Source: Clostridia bacterium (GTDB lineage Bacteria > Bacillota > Clostridia > Christensenellales > Pumilibacteraceae). Taken from it: DNA of 64,000 nucleotides. Below are positions 44,676-53,027 of the stretch, one piece after another (positions within the stretch are counted from its first letter, which is position 1; each line of letters starts with the position of its first letter). Both the position numbers and the translations under genes were made by a program. A model generated the notes under the pieces. That model was given only the letters and a program-made list of their open reading frames with translations, had not been told where the DNA came from and ran no database searches. The DNA is taken from NCBI GenBank assembly GCA_022793815.1, contig JAAWDP010000007.1:62001-126000 (forward strand), given 5' to 3'.

Positions 44676-44897
44676 ATGCCGAAGGAAGACAACATAGAAG
44701 TAGAAGGCGTAGTTGTCGAATGCCTCAGAAACGCGATGTTCAAAGTCAGACTGTCGAACGGACACATTGTTTTGTGTACAATTTCCGGTAAGATAAGGAT
44801 GCATTACATCAAAATTCTTGTAGGCGACACCGTCAAACTGGAAATGTCGCCGTATGACCTTACCAAAGGACGCATAACTTACAGACACAAAAATTAA
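44676..44897 (+). CDS. infA: Translation initiation factor IF-1
   Basis: 73 residues, OB fold. [11 protein letters not shown] and L-V-G-D[16 protein letters not shown] motifs. Blocks the A site during initiation. Confidence 0.97.
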   Translation: MPKEDNIEVEGVVVECLRNAMFKVRLSNGHIVLCTISGKIRMHYIKILVGDTVKLEMSPYDLTKGRITYRHKN

Positions 44898-44953
44898 ATC
44901 ATAGTAAACCATAAACAGGATTTAGGAATTGAATTCCATGGAGGATAACAGCA

Positions 44954-45070
44954 ATGAAAGTACGTACTTCCGTCAAACCCATGTGCGATAAGTGCAAGGT
45001 AATCAAAAGACACGGCAAAATAATGGTTATTTGTTCCAAATACGCCAATCATAAACAACGTCAGGGCTAA
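44954..45070 (+). CDS. rpmJ: 50S ribosomal protein L36
   Basis: 38 residues: [14 protein letters not shown] start, then [10 protein letters not shown] and the N-H-K-Q-R-Q-G end. Zinc ligands are C11, C14, C27 and the late His. One residue longer than the common 37. GGAGG lies at 44940-44944. Confidence 0.96.
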   Translation: MKVRTSVKPMCDKCKVIKRHGKIMVICSKYANHKQRQG

Positions 45071-45107
45071 CCGTTTTAACGGTTGCGAGAGGTCTTTCTT
45101 GCAACCG
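45069..45107 (+). promoter_or_regulatory. Two mutually exclusive hairpins before rpsM
   Basis: AACCGT (45069-45074)/ACGGTT (45079-45084) competes with CGGTTGC (45080-45086)/GCAACCG (45101-45107); both use the same CGGTT bases. They lie in the 186-base gap between rpmJ and rpsM, a likely control point for the alpha-operon half (S4 or S13 feedback by analogy). Confidence 0.45.
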
Positions 45108-45256
45108 ATTTTGCGCATAGCTCGCGGCAAATTCCGTTTTAGAAGTATTAAATCGGAAGATTTCGCTTTCCGCTTTCCTGTTTACATTCCAAAGCAGGGG
45201 AGAACGGCGGCGTGTATATATTACATTAAATAATTAAATTATAGGAGAAATTCAAC

Positions 45257-45628
45257 GTGGCAAGAATATCCGGTATCGATTTGCCGAGAGAGAAACGTGT
45301 GGAAATAGGATTGACCTACATCTACGGTATCGGCAGACCAATGGCAAACACGATTTTGAAGGCTACTGACATCGACCCCGACATCAGAGTCAAAGACTTG
45401 ACGGAGGAGCAGGTAGGCGCACTCAGAGCGTACATCGAAAAGAACGTGCGCACCGAGGGCGATTTGCACCGTGAAGTTGCGCTTAACATCAAGCGTCTTA
45501 TGGAAATAGGCTGCTATCGCGGCGTGCGTCACCGTAAAGGACTGCCCGTGCGCGGACAAAGCACGAAACAGAACGCGCGCACGAGAAAAGGACCCAAGCG
45601 TACCGTCGGCAGGTCGAAGAAGAAGTAA
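45257..45628 (+). CDS. rpsM: 30S ribosomal protein S13
   Basis: 123 residues from a GTG start with TAGGAGA upstream. [14 protein letters not shown] and the C-terminal R-G-L/K-P-V-R-G-Q-x-T-K-x-N-A-R-T-R-K-G motif. Confidence 0.98.
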   Translation: MARISGIDLPREKRVEIGLTYIYGIGRPMANTILKATDIDPDIRVKDLTEEQVGALRAYIEKNVRTEGDLHREVALNIKRLMEIGCYRGVRHRKGLPVRGQSTKQNARTRKGPKRTVGRSKKK

Positions 45629-45644
45629 GGAGAGGTAAGCGATA

Positions 45645-46034
45645 ATGGCAGTCAAAAAAACAACAACCAAGAAAAAGATAACCAAGAACATAGACAAAGG
45701 TCAGGTTCACATTCAGGCGTCTTTCAATAATACTCTCATTACCATAACGGACGACCACGGCAATGCGATTTGCGCTTGTTCGGCAGGTGCGCTCGGATTC
45801 CGCGGAAGCAGAAAGAGCACGCCGTTTGCGGCGCAGCAGGCTTGCGAGAAAGCCGCTCTGGTCGCGAAAGACCACGGCGTCAGAAGCGTAGACGTATTTG
45901 TAAAGGGACCCGGCAGCGGAAGAGAATCCGCCATAAGAGCGTTGGACGTAGTCGGACTTAACGTAACGTCGATAACCGACGTTTCGCCGATACCTCACAA
46001 CGGATGCCGTCCGCCCAAGCGTAGAAGAGTATAA
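45645..46034 (+). CDS. rpsK: 30S ribosomal protein S11
   Basis: 129 residues. [23 protein letters not shown] and the [12 protein letters not shown] end. Confidence 0.98.
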   Translation: MAVKKTTTKKKITKNIDKGQVHIQASFNNTLITITDDHGNAICACSAGALGFRGSRKSTPFAAQQACEKAALVAKDHGVRSVDVFVKGPGSGRESAIRALDVVGLNVTSITDVSPIPHNGCRPPKRRRV

Positions 46035-46049
46035 GGAGAGTAGATAACA

Positions 46050-46670
46050 ATGGCGAAATATACATGTGCGGATTGCAGACAGTGCAGACGCGAGGGACAG
46101 AAATTATTTTTGAAGGGCGACAGATGCACATCGAAAAAATGTGCCATGGACAGACGCCCCGTGCCTCCCGGACCTCACGGTTTGGGCAGAAAGAAGGCGA
46201 GCGAATACAATATTCAGCTCCGTGAAAAGCAGAAAGTACGCCGCGCTTACGGTCTTTTGGAAAAGCAGTTCCATGCCTATTACGAAGAAGCCGAGCGTAT
46301 GAAAGGCGTTACGGGCGAAAACATGCTTACGTTGCTCGAAAAGCGTCTTGACAACGTAGTATACCGTATGGGCATAGGCTCTTCGCGCGCGCAGTCCAGA
46401 CAGATTGTCAATCACGGTCATATAACCGTAAACGGCAAGACGGTGGACATACCTTCTTATCAGGTCAAGCTCGGCGACGAAATTGCGGTTAAGGAGAATA
46501 AAGCCGATAACGCATTGTTCAAAGAACTTCGCGGCGCAAAGATAGTAATGCCCAAATGGGTTGAGTTCGATACCGAAACTTTCAAAGGCAAGATAATCGA
46601 CAATCCCAAACGCGACGACATCGACCTCAATATTAACGAGCAACTTATCATAGAGTTGTACTCCAAGTAA
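46050..46670 (+). CDS. rpsD: 30S ribosomal protein S4, zinc-binding form
   Basis: 206 residues. Early assembly and fidelity protein. An N-terminal Cys cluster (C-A-D-C-R-Q-C ... C-T-S-K-K-C) should bind zinc; then the S4 domain R-L-D-N-V-V-Y-R-M-G and V-N-H-G-H-I-T-V-N-G. In Bacillota S4 can repress its own mRNA. Confidence 0.97.
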   Translation: MAKYTCADCRQCRREGQKLFLKGDRCTSKKCAMDRRPVPPGPHGLGRKKASEYNIQLREKQKVRRAYGLLEKQFHAYYEEAERMKGVTGENMLTLLEKRLDNVVYRMGIGSSRAQSRQIVNHGHITVNGKTVDIPSYQVKLGDEIAVKENKADNALFKELRGAKIVMPKWVEFDTETFKGKIIDNPKRDDIDLNINEQLIIELYSK

Positions 46671-46759
46671 TAAATGTCGTAAGAATCGGCTTTGCCGATG
46701 AGCAAAAATTGCAGGCATGACAAAACAGGTAACAAAGACCTATTTAAGGAGATATCAAA

Positions 46760-47719
46760 TTGAATATGATGGAAATCGAAAAGCCCAGAATCACCCTTGA
46801 AGAAAGCGCGGATTTGCGTGAGGGCAAGTTCGTTGTCGAGCCTTTGGAAAGGGGTTACGGAATCACATTAGGCAATGCGCTCAGACGCGTACTTATGTCC
46901 GCTCTGCCCGGCGCTGCCGTAGTTGGTATCCGTATCGACGGAGTGAGCCATGAGTTCAGCACCGTCAAGGGCATTAAAGAGGACGTTGCGGATATAATTT
47001 TGAATTTGAAAGGACTCAATCTCAAAGCGAATTATACCGATAAGACGTTGAAAAAGACTTTGAGAATCGAGCGTAACACGCCCGGTATCGTGACGGCGTC
47101 GGATATCGAAATCGACCCCGAAATCGAAATTCTGAATCCCGATTTGTACATTTGCACGATGGACGAGGGTGCGCGGCTCAACATGGAGCTTACCGTCGGA
47201 CTCGGACGCGGTTACGTCGTTGCGGAAAACCTCAAAGACCCGACGAAGCCCATAGGCTATATTCCTATCGACGCGATTTTCACTCCCGTAAAGAGCGCGA
47301 GCTATTCGGTGGAAAATACACGTGTCGGACAGAGTATCGATTACGACAAACTGACGCTGTCCGTCAAGACCGACGGCAGCCTTAACGCGAAAGACGTACT
47401 CAGTTTGGCGGCAAAGGCAATTGAGGACCACATAAGATTGTTTGTCAATCTTTCCGACGTGATTTCGGGTATGGATATACTTGTGTCGCGCGAAGAAGAC
47501 AAGCAGCAGAAAGTGCTTGAAATGAACATAGAGGACATGGATTTGTCCGTGCGTTCTTACAACTGCTTGAAACGCGCGGGAATTCATACCGTAGAAGACT
47601 TGACGAAGCGCAGCGAAGACGACATGCTCAAAGTCAGAAATCTCGGCAGAAAGTCGCTTGACGAAGTCATCGGCAAACTGCACAGCTACGGGCTTGACCT
47701 CAAAAGTAATGAAGAATAA
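46760..47719 (+). CDS. rpoA: RNA polymerase subunit alpha
   Basis: 319 residues from a TTG start; AAGGAG (46746-46751) is 8 bases before it. An ATG two codons on is an alternative. N-terminal dimerisation domain (E-P-L-E-R-G-Y-G-I-T-L-G-N-A-L-R-R) and C-terminal domain (L-K-R-A-G-I-H-T-V-E-D-L, L-G-R-K-S-L-D-E-V) are complete. Confidence 0.97.
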   Translation: MNMMEIEKPRITLEESADLREGKFVVEPLERGYGITLGNALRRVLMSALPGAAVVGIRIDGVSHEFSTVKGIKEDVADIILNLKGLNLKANYTDKTLKKTLRIERNTPGIVTASDIEIDPEIEILNPDLYICTMDEGARLNMELTVGLGRGYVVAENLKDPTKPIGYIPIDAIFTPVKSASYSVENTRVGQSIDYDKLTLSVKTDGSLNAKDVLSLAAKAIEDHIRLFVNLSDVISGMDILVSREEDKQQKVLEMNIEDMDLSVRSYNCLKRAGIHTVEDLTKRSEDDMLKVRNLGRKSLDEVIGKLHSYGLDLKSNEE

Positions 47720-47730
47720 GGAGAAAGACA

Positions 47731-48246
47731 ATGGCCAGTATACAGAGAAAACTCGGTAAGCCTACCGACCAAAGAATGGCACTCATTCGCCAGCAAGCGT
47801 CCGACTTGCTTTGGACGGGCAGAATGGAAACCACTTACGCGCGTGCCAAAGAAGTACAGAAGTATGCCGAGAAGATTATCACGCTTGCCGTGAACAACTA
47901 TCTCGATACCGTTAAAAAAGTGGAGACCCGTAAAAATCAGAAAGGGCAGGATATAAAAGTCGAAGTCGTCAACGACGGACCCCAAAAACTTGCGGCTCGC
48001 CGTAAGATAATGGCGCTTACTTACGATATTCCCGAAGTAAAAAAGGAAGGGGAAAGCGACGATGCTTTTGCCGCACGTACAAAGAATATCAAACATCCGC
48101 TTGTCGAGAAGATTTTTAACGAGCTCGCTCCCAAATACGACCAGCGCAGCAAGGACGTAAACCGCAAAGGCGGCTATACCCGCGTATTGAAAACGGGATT
48201 CCGCAGAGGCGACAGCGCCGAAACCGCGCTTATCGAATTGGTGTAA
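47731..48246 (+). CDS. rplQ: 50S ribosomal protein L17 with internal insertion
   Basis: 171 residues against ~115-125 usually. The flanks are normal (R-K-L-G-K-P-T-D-Q-R, then near the end G-G-Y-T-R-V-L-K-T-G-F-R-R-G-D), but two extra stretches lie between about residues 54-85 and 100-120 (including K-V-E-T-R-K-N-Q-K-G-Q and V-K-K-E-G-E-S-D-D). Ends the ribosomal superoperon. Confidence 0.95.
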   Translation: MASIQRKLGKPTDQRMALIRQQASDLLWTGRMETTYARAKEVQKYAEKIITLAVNNYLDTVKKVETRKNQKGQDIKVEVVNDGPQKLAARRKIMALTYDIPEVKKEGESDDAFAARTKNIKHPLVEKIFNELAPKYDQRSKDVNRKGGYTRVLKTGFRRGDSAETALIELV

Positions 48247-48268
48247 CAAAATTTAAATAAAACAGCAC

Positions 48269-48304
48269 ACAACCCCGTGAACATGAGTTCACGGGGTTGT
48301 TTTA
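48269..48304 (+). terminator. Terminator of the ribosomal protein superoperon
   Basis: 14-bp perfect stem ACAACCCCGTGAAC (48269-48282) / complement (48287-48300), loop ATGA, followed by TTTATT. Confidence 0.93.
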
Positions 48305-48319
48305 TTCGCGTATACTTTC

Positions 48320-48348
48320 TTGACATAAACAAGAAAATTATATATAAT
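48320..48348 (+). promoter_or_regulatory. Consensus sigma-A promoter
   Basis: Perfect TTGACA (48320-48325), 17-base spacer, perfect TATAAT (48343-48348). Transcription would start near 48355. Confidence 0.9.
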
Positions 48349-48398
48349 AATAGAAAATGTACAGAATATGTACAATTCAAGGTGGGTTGAACGGAAGC

Positions 48399-49148
48399 AT
48401 GGACGTTAAAAGTATTATAATTATTGTTGTATGTGCGGTTATAATCGCGGCTTTAATTGCCGTACCGTTTTTTCTGCGGCGCAGAAATCCGGGAAGAACA
48501 TTAAGTCCTCTCGGTAATGCGATAAGCTGGGTAATTATATATGCACTGTTTTCATTCATGCCGATTTCTTCGCATATCTTGGAATTGATTTTGCGAGTTG
48601 TTATTCTGATAATTTTGTTTGCGGAACTGTTTTTTACACGCAAATTGGGTTCTGCCGGCATTGCGATGCCGAGAGGCAGTTTATTCGGATTCCTGTTCTA
48701 TGTCCCGATGGCGGCGATAGTAGGACTGTTTTTCGTGGGTGGCAAAAATTTCAGCGGCGAAGTGATAGTTCCCATTATAGAAAAAACGCTGCTGTTTGTT
48801 GCGGGCGAAGTGATTTTTACCGGGTTGCTGTTTAAATCTTTAAGCGAGAGAAATCTTTTGTTGGCATACGCTTCGAGAATGTTTATTATGCCGATTATAG
48901 TCTTAGCAACAGGTTTCTTTTGGAAAATATCGAGTGTAATGGATTTAATAATGATGTTCGTCATGAATGTCTCTTTCGGTTTTATGAGTGCGGCGTATTT
49001 CCGCAAAAGCGGCAGCATTCTGCCTCTGATTGTGTTCACTGCCGCAACAGCCGCACTTTCCGTAATATGCACCATACCTGTGTATATTTATATCGTAATT
49101 TCCGTTATAGCGGCAGGTTACGGCGTTTGGATGCTGTGGAGAGCGTAA
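48399..49148 (+). CDS. Polytopic membrane protein, degenerate CPBP-like
   Basis: 249 residues, about eight membrane segments. The region G-E-V-I-F-T-G-L-L-F-K-S-L followed by F-G-F-M-S-A-A-Y-F-R-K-S-G-S-I-L-P-L-I-V-F aligns with CPBP (CAAX-protease/bacteriocin-processing) membrane proteins, but the E-E-x-x-x-R pair and the later His are missing, so peptidase activity is unlikely. The ATG at 48357 lies only 2 bases after the expected transcription start; the ATG at 48399, with AAGGTGGG at 48379-48386, is preferred. Strong promoter, single gene. Confidence 0.6.
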   Translation: MDVKSIIIIVVCAVIIAALIAVPFFLRRRNPGRTLSPLGNAISWVIIYALFSFMPISSHILELILRVVILIILFAELFFTRKLGSAGIAMPRGSLFGFLFYVPMAAIVGLFFVGGKNFSGEVIVPIIEKTLLFVAGEVIFTGLLFKSLSERNLLLAYASRMFIMPIIVLATGFFWKISSVMDLIMMFVMNVSFGFMSAAYFRKSGSILPLIVFTAATAALSVICTIPVYIYIVISVIAAGYGVWMLWRA

Positions 49149-49176
49149 GCCGAAAGAATTCGCAACAAAATACAGA

Positions 49177-49208
49177 AAAATACCGCCTGCCGAAGCAGAC
49201 GGTATTTT
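49177..49208. terminator. Bidirectional terminator between convergent genes
   Basis: AAAATACCGCCTGC (49177-49190) / GCAGACGGTATTTT (49195-49208), loop CGAA, one mismatch. Confidence 0.85.
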
Positions 49209-49237
49209 CATGTAGTGTAAATATTATAAGGAGAGAC

Positions 49238-49684
49238 TTATTTATCCGCCTTGGCAAGTTTGAAGAATCCGCCTGCTGCGGTAATCACCGAAGCGACAAG
49301 ATATACGACTATACTTGCTATACCGAGGTTGCAAGCACGCTCGGCAGGGGCGTAACCCTTTTCGAGGTCTGAGAACAGGACCGTACCGAATACGTCGCTT
49401 TTGCCCATAATCATGGCATAAACGCAGAATACGGTAGCCAGAGTCATTGCTGCTACAAGTATTGTAGTCAATACGCCGTCGCCGAATTTGCCGGACACGA
49501 ATACTATTGCCACTCCGAGGACAATTGCGGCAATCGATAAGACGATTACCAAAGGCAGCTGCTTCATACCGAAGCCTTCACCCGAACAGCTTACCGCGGC
49601 TATTATCATAGCGATAAGAGATATTACCGCACCGCCTGCAAACAAGTACGAAGCGGGAGATACTTTTTTCAGAATATTCAGCAT
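49238..49684 (-). CDS. Small four-helix membrane protein
   Basis: 148 residues with four hydrophobic segments (A-G-G-A-V-I-S-L-I-A-M-I-I; L-P-L-V-I-V-L-S-I-A-A-I-V-L; T-I-L-V-A-A-M-T-L-A; A-S-I-V-V-Y-L-V-A-S). No family recognised. The ATG at 49684 is chosen over one at 49693, as AAAAAGGAG then lies 10 bases away; the longer start overlaps the upstream GH3 stop. It is translationally linked to the membrane-anchored GH3 enzyme, so it is probably its membrane partner. Confidence 0.65.
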   Translation of the reverse strand: MLNILKKVSPASYLFAGGAVISLIAMIIAAVSCSGEGFGMKQLPLVIVLSIAAIVLGVAIVFVSGKFGDGVLTTILVAAMTLATVFCVYAMIMGKSDVFGTVLFSDLEKGYAPAERACNLGIASIVVYLVASVITAAGGFFKLAKADK

Positions 49685-49685
49685 A

Positions 49686-52600
49686 TTACGCATTCTCCTT
49701 TTTGTTAATTACAAAGCAGGCAATCAGCATGCCGAGTGCGGCAAGCACGAGAACCGCCGAGATAACTATGCCGGAAATGTATGCCGCACGCCACCAGGTC
49801 ATATTCCAAACCGAATGGGTAGTCGTGTTGACGTTGTTCATGAAATTGGAATTGGCAAACGCATACATCTTTTGGCGTGCGACTTTTTTCATGCATTGAA
49901 GCAATTCTGCGTCGAAGCGGAAATTGTCCACGTCGCGGTAGGGAGTGATGTCGTCCGACTCGGTACGCCAGTCATATCCGCCGAGTCCGGCTTTGAATGC
50001 CTGAGGCATGAGGTCGAGGTCGTCTTTGAGGTCGGAAACCATATAACCGTTGAAGCCCCATTCGTTTGCAAGTATGTCGGTAAGCAAACCTTTGTTTACG
50101 GTACATTCTATGCCGCCGAGTTTGGAGAACGAAGTCATAACTCCGAGCATTCCGACGTCTTTTTCTTCCGTGTCGTATTTGCTTGCTTCGAAAGCAATCT
50201 GGAAAGCGCGAAGGTCTACTTCTCTCGCGCGCTGTTCCGTCATGAACGTGCCTACTCCCGAACGATGCATTTCCTGGTCGTTGAAAGCGAAGTGCTTGGC
50301 TGTTACGATTGCGCCTTTCGCAAGCGCGCCTACGGTTGCTTCCATGGTCATGACGCCCGTAAGAATGGGGTCTTCGGAATAGTATTGCTCGCTTCTGCCG
50401 TTGTAAGGCGTGCGATGAATATTCGCGCCGGGAAGCCAAAGCATGGGTTTAAGTCCGAGTATCGAGTCGTTGCCGAGCACTCTGCCGTACTCTTTGGAAA
50501 GTTCGGGATTGAAGCTCGACGCAATAACCGCGTAAGTGGGGAAAGAGCCGAGCGAGTAGCTTCCGGACGGTTTTTCCACAGCCCAAGGCGCATTTGTAAC
50601 ACCTTCGGAATTGTCAATCCATGCGGGAGTTCCCGGACCGTTTTCGGCATAGCTGCCTTGCGGGAAGTTGAGCGAGTCGATAGGGGCGAAGCCGCGTCCC
50701 GATTCCATGCAGAACAGCACCAATTCTTCGATGGACATTGCATCTACGACTTCGTCCCATCTGTAATCGCCGAATTCGGCGTTTTTCATATCCGCGAATT
50801 TGAGTTCGGTCGCTTGGTCGAATTTGACTTCGGCAAGCGCATGCGCCGAGTCGGGATTGCTTTTCGTCTTAACGTCTATTACTTCGCCGTTATAGTGTTT
50901 GAGCATTTGCTCGGTTGCGGTCATGGTATCGTAAGTTTTGGGGAACGTGCCGCTCCAATCGCTGCGGGAAAGCATTTGCACTTTGCCTTTCTCGTAATCG
51001 TTCCAGTTGCAGTAGTCAAGACTGTTTTTGATTTTCGTGCCGTTTTTGGATTGAGAGAACGTAAACGAATCCACGCCGTTTGCTTCGGTAGCGGTGTCGT
51101 AAGTCCATTTATGCGCCGCGTCCGCAACGCCGTTTTTGTCCATACCGTCGCTTGTGGTTTTTCCCATTGCGGCAAGAATGTTGTTAAGCGCATCATGTGC
51201 GCCGTTGCCTACGGCAAAGTAGTGTTCACCGTTTTCCATAATGTAAGTGCCTGCTCCGTTTTCGTCATAGCTTGCAAGATTTTGCAGGTCGACGTCTACG
51301 GTAACATTGACGGTGTTTCCTGCGGGTATAATATCGGTTTTTTCGAAATTGAGAAGCTGTATTGCCGATTTCTCCACGCCGTTGGTTTTGTCATAGGAAG
51401 TGTAGGGAGCGTGACCGTAAATCTGCACGGAAGTTTTGCCCGCTACCGTGCCCGTGTTTTTAACGGAAACGGAAACGTGAGCGATTTGCTCATGCGCCGA
51501 TTTGTCCCAGGTTACGCCCGTTATCTTCTTTTCGAACGTCGTGTAAGACAATCCGTAGCCGAACGGATAAACCACTTCTTCGGCATAGTTCCAGTTTGTT
51601 TTGGAATCTTCGTAAATTCCCGTCGCATCCGTTTTGGTTTTTGCGGAGGCGTCGCCGTTCACGCAATCGAAATAGCGCGTTTCGTAGTAGCGGTAGCCCA
51701 CGTAAATGCCCTCGGCTTCGATTACGTAATGTTGGAAGCCGGGGTCGGTGCCGCGCGTTCCCACGCTGGAAGTGTCTTTGCGTGTGATTTTATCGGCATT
51801 GGTAAGCTCGTAGTGCCCCATATTCCGCATTGCGGGCGAGGACAAGGAGTTACGCGCATACATGTCGTAAAGTCCGCCGGAGGGATTGGCTTTGCCTTGC
51901 AAAAGGTTGCCTACGCCCTCGCAACCGTATGTTGCGGGGAAGCCGATATACATTATTGCGCCGACTTTTTCATTGTCTTGGAGCTCGCCGAGTTCCATGG
52001 GCGATACGCCTATTACCAGTACGACGACTTTCGAGAAGTTATCGCAGGCAAGCTTTACGATATCCTTTTCGTTGGCGGACAGAGCAAGCGCCGTTCTTGC
52101 TCCCACTCCGTCGGCAACGCCGTCCGTACCCGGTTTATAGTCCGCGCCTTCGCCGTTGTTGCGTCCGAGAACCACGATTGCGGCGTCGCCGTACTCGGCA
52201 AAGCTATCCGCATAGTCTGCGTCTTGGCTTACGAGGTCGGCAAGGGAAGGCTCGTTCGGATTATATTTGAAATCATAAGTTTTATTACTTGCCCAGCCGG
52301 GAGCCATGTCCGAAAATTTGATGGGAGCATACACCGCTTCCATTGTCGGATTGATTTGCAGTCCGGATTCTTTAAGCCCGTTTGCTACGATGAAACTGCC
52401 GCTTCTGCCGCCGAGCGATTTATATCCTCTCACTCCGAGCACGGTTACTTGTGCATTCGCTTTGAGAGGCAGGGCGGAATTTTCGTTTTTCAAGAGGACG
52501 GAGCCTTCTTCGGAAATCTTTATTGAAAGATTCTTATGTATATCCTTGTCCTTGTCAAGGTCAAGCTTCCCGTTTGTCAAAAAGTCTTCGTCGGGAGTGA

Positions 52601-52778
52601 AGGCTGTGTACAGTGTGCCGTCGTCTTCTTCCGTTACGATAAGTTGACTTTTCGTTCCGAGAGTCTGGTCTACCATGGTTCTGTTTTCTTCGAGTACAAG
52701 GGCAAGCATTACCATTACTACGAGAACAATAGACAGCGTGCACGTCAGACCTCTGTATAATGCTGTTTTTTTAAACAT
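49686..52778 (-). CDS. Membrane-anchored, domain-permuted GH3 glycoside hydrolase
   Basis: 1030 residues. Beta-glucosidase/xylosidase superfamily with reversed domain order: a membrane anchor (~10-31), the GH3 C domain first (~70-340, G-S-V-L-L-K-N-E-N-S-A-L-P-L), an F-G-Y-G-L-S-Y-T-T-F link and Fn3-like domain (~405-510), and only then the catalytic barrel (~620-960) with L-P-G-A-N-I-H-R-T-P, T-A-K-H-F-A-F-N-D-Q-E and nucleophile D916 in G-Y-M-V-S-D-L. A second membrane segment is at ~990-1022. Such permutation is known from rumen Clostridia. The outside location suggests oligosaccharide trimming at the cell surface. Confidence 0.88.
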   Translation of the reverse strand: MFKKTALYRGLTCTLSIVLVVMVMLALVLEENRTMVDQTLGTKSQLIVTEEDDGTLYTAFTPDEDFLTNGKLDLDKDKDIHKNLSIKISEEGSVLLKNENSALPLKANAQVTVLGVRGYKSLGGRSGSFIVANGLKESGLQINPTMEAVYAPIKFSDMAPGWASNKTYDFKYNPNEPSLADLVSQDADYADSFAEYGDAAIVVLGRNNGEGADYKPGTDGVADGVGARTALALSANEKDIVKLACDNFSKVVVLVIGVSPMELGELQDNEKVGAIMYIGFPATYGCEGVGNLLQGKANPSGGLYDMYARNSLSSPAMRNMGHYELTNADKITRKDTSSVGTRGTDPGFQHYVIEAEGIYVGYRYYETRYFDCVNGDASAKTKTDATGIYEDSKTNWNYAEEVVYPFGYGLSYTTFEKKITGVTWDKSAHEQIAHVSVSVKNTGTVAGKTSVQIYGHAPYTSYDKTNGVEKSAIQLLNFEKTDIIPAGNTVNVTVDVDLQNLASYDENGAGTYIMENGEHYFAVGNGAHDALNNILAAMGKTTSDGMDKNGVADAAHKWTYDTATEANGVDSFTFSQSKNGTKIKNSLDYCNWNDYEKGKVQMLSRSDWSGTFPKTYDTMTATEQMLKHYNGEVIDVKTKSNPDSAHALAEVKFDQATELKFADMKNAEFGDYRWDEVVDAMSIEELVLFCMESGRGFAPIDSLNFPQGSYAENGPGTPAWIDNSEGVTNAPWAVEKPSGSYSLGSFPTYAVIASSFNPELSKEYGRVLGNDSILGLKPMLWLPGANIHRTPYNGRSEQYYSEDPILTGVMTMEATVGALAKGAIVTAKHFAFNDQEMHRSGVGTFMTEQRAREVDLRAFQIAFEASKYDTEEKDVGMLGVMTSFSKLGGIECTVNKGLLTDILANEWGFNGYMVSDLKDDLDLMPQAFKAGLGGYDWRTESDDITPYRDVDNFRFDAELLQCMKKVARQKMYAFANSNFMNNVNTTTHSVWNMTWWRAAYISGIVISAVLVLAALGMLIACFVINKKENA

Positions 52779-52951
52779 CGGTTTCTCCTTTTTGGATTTT
52801 GTGCGGCTTGCCGCCGCATAGCCGAAACGCCGAAAAGCGTTTGAGAGTAACGTCCTTACACGACCGATTTACATTTTCGCACCTCCGATTATGTTATTGG
52901 TAATTTCGCTTGCGGCAAATGCCGCAATGCGTTTAGTCGCAAGCATTATAG

Positions 52952-52995
52952 CATAAAAAAAGAAAAGAAACGGTTTTTGAGAATAAACTGTTTCT
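52952..52995 (-). terminator. Terminator after the first histidine kinase gene
   Basis: On the minus strand a stem of AGAAACAGTTT (52995-52985) with AAACCGTTTCT (52976-52966), one G-T pair, followed by a T-rich run (52965-52952). A TATAAT (52950-52945, minus) just beyond may be the -10 of the GH3 gene, but no clear -35 is seen; the rest of the gap 52779-52944 shows no gene. Confidence 0.65.
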
Positions 52996-53027
52996 TTACG
53001 GAACGAATTGTATGTTTTAACGGTGGG

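Noticed and set aside
49488-52526. A 1012-codon open frame on the plus strand
   Set aside because: It is antisense to the GH3 gene, whose protein carries coherent motifs. The plus-strand product has low-complexity Phe/Val/Arg-rich sequence and no ribosome binding site.
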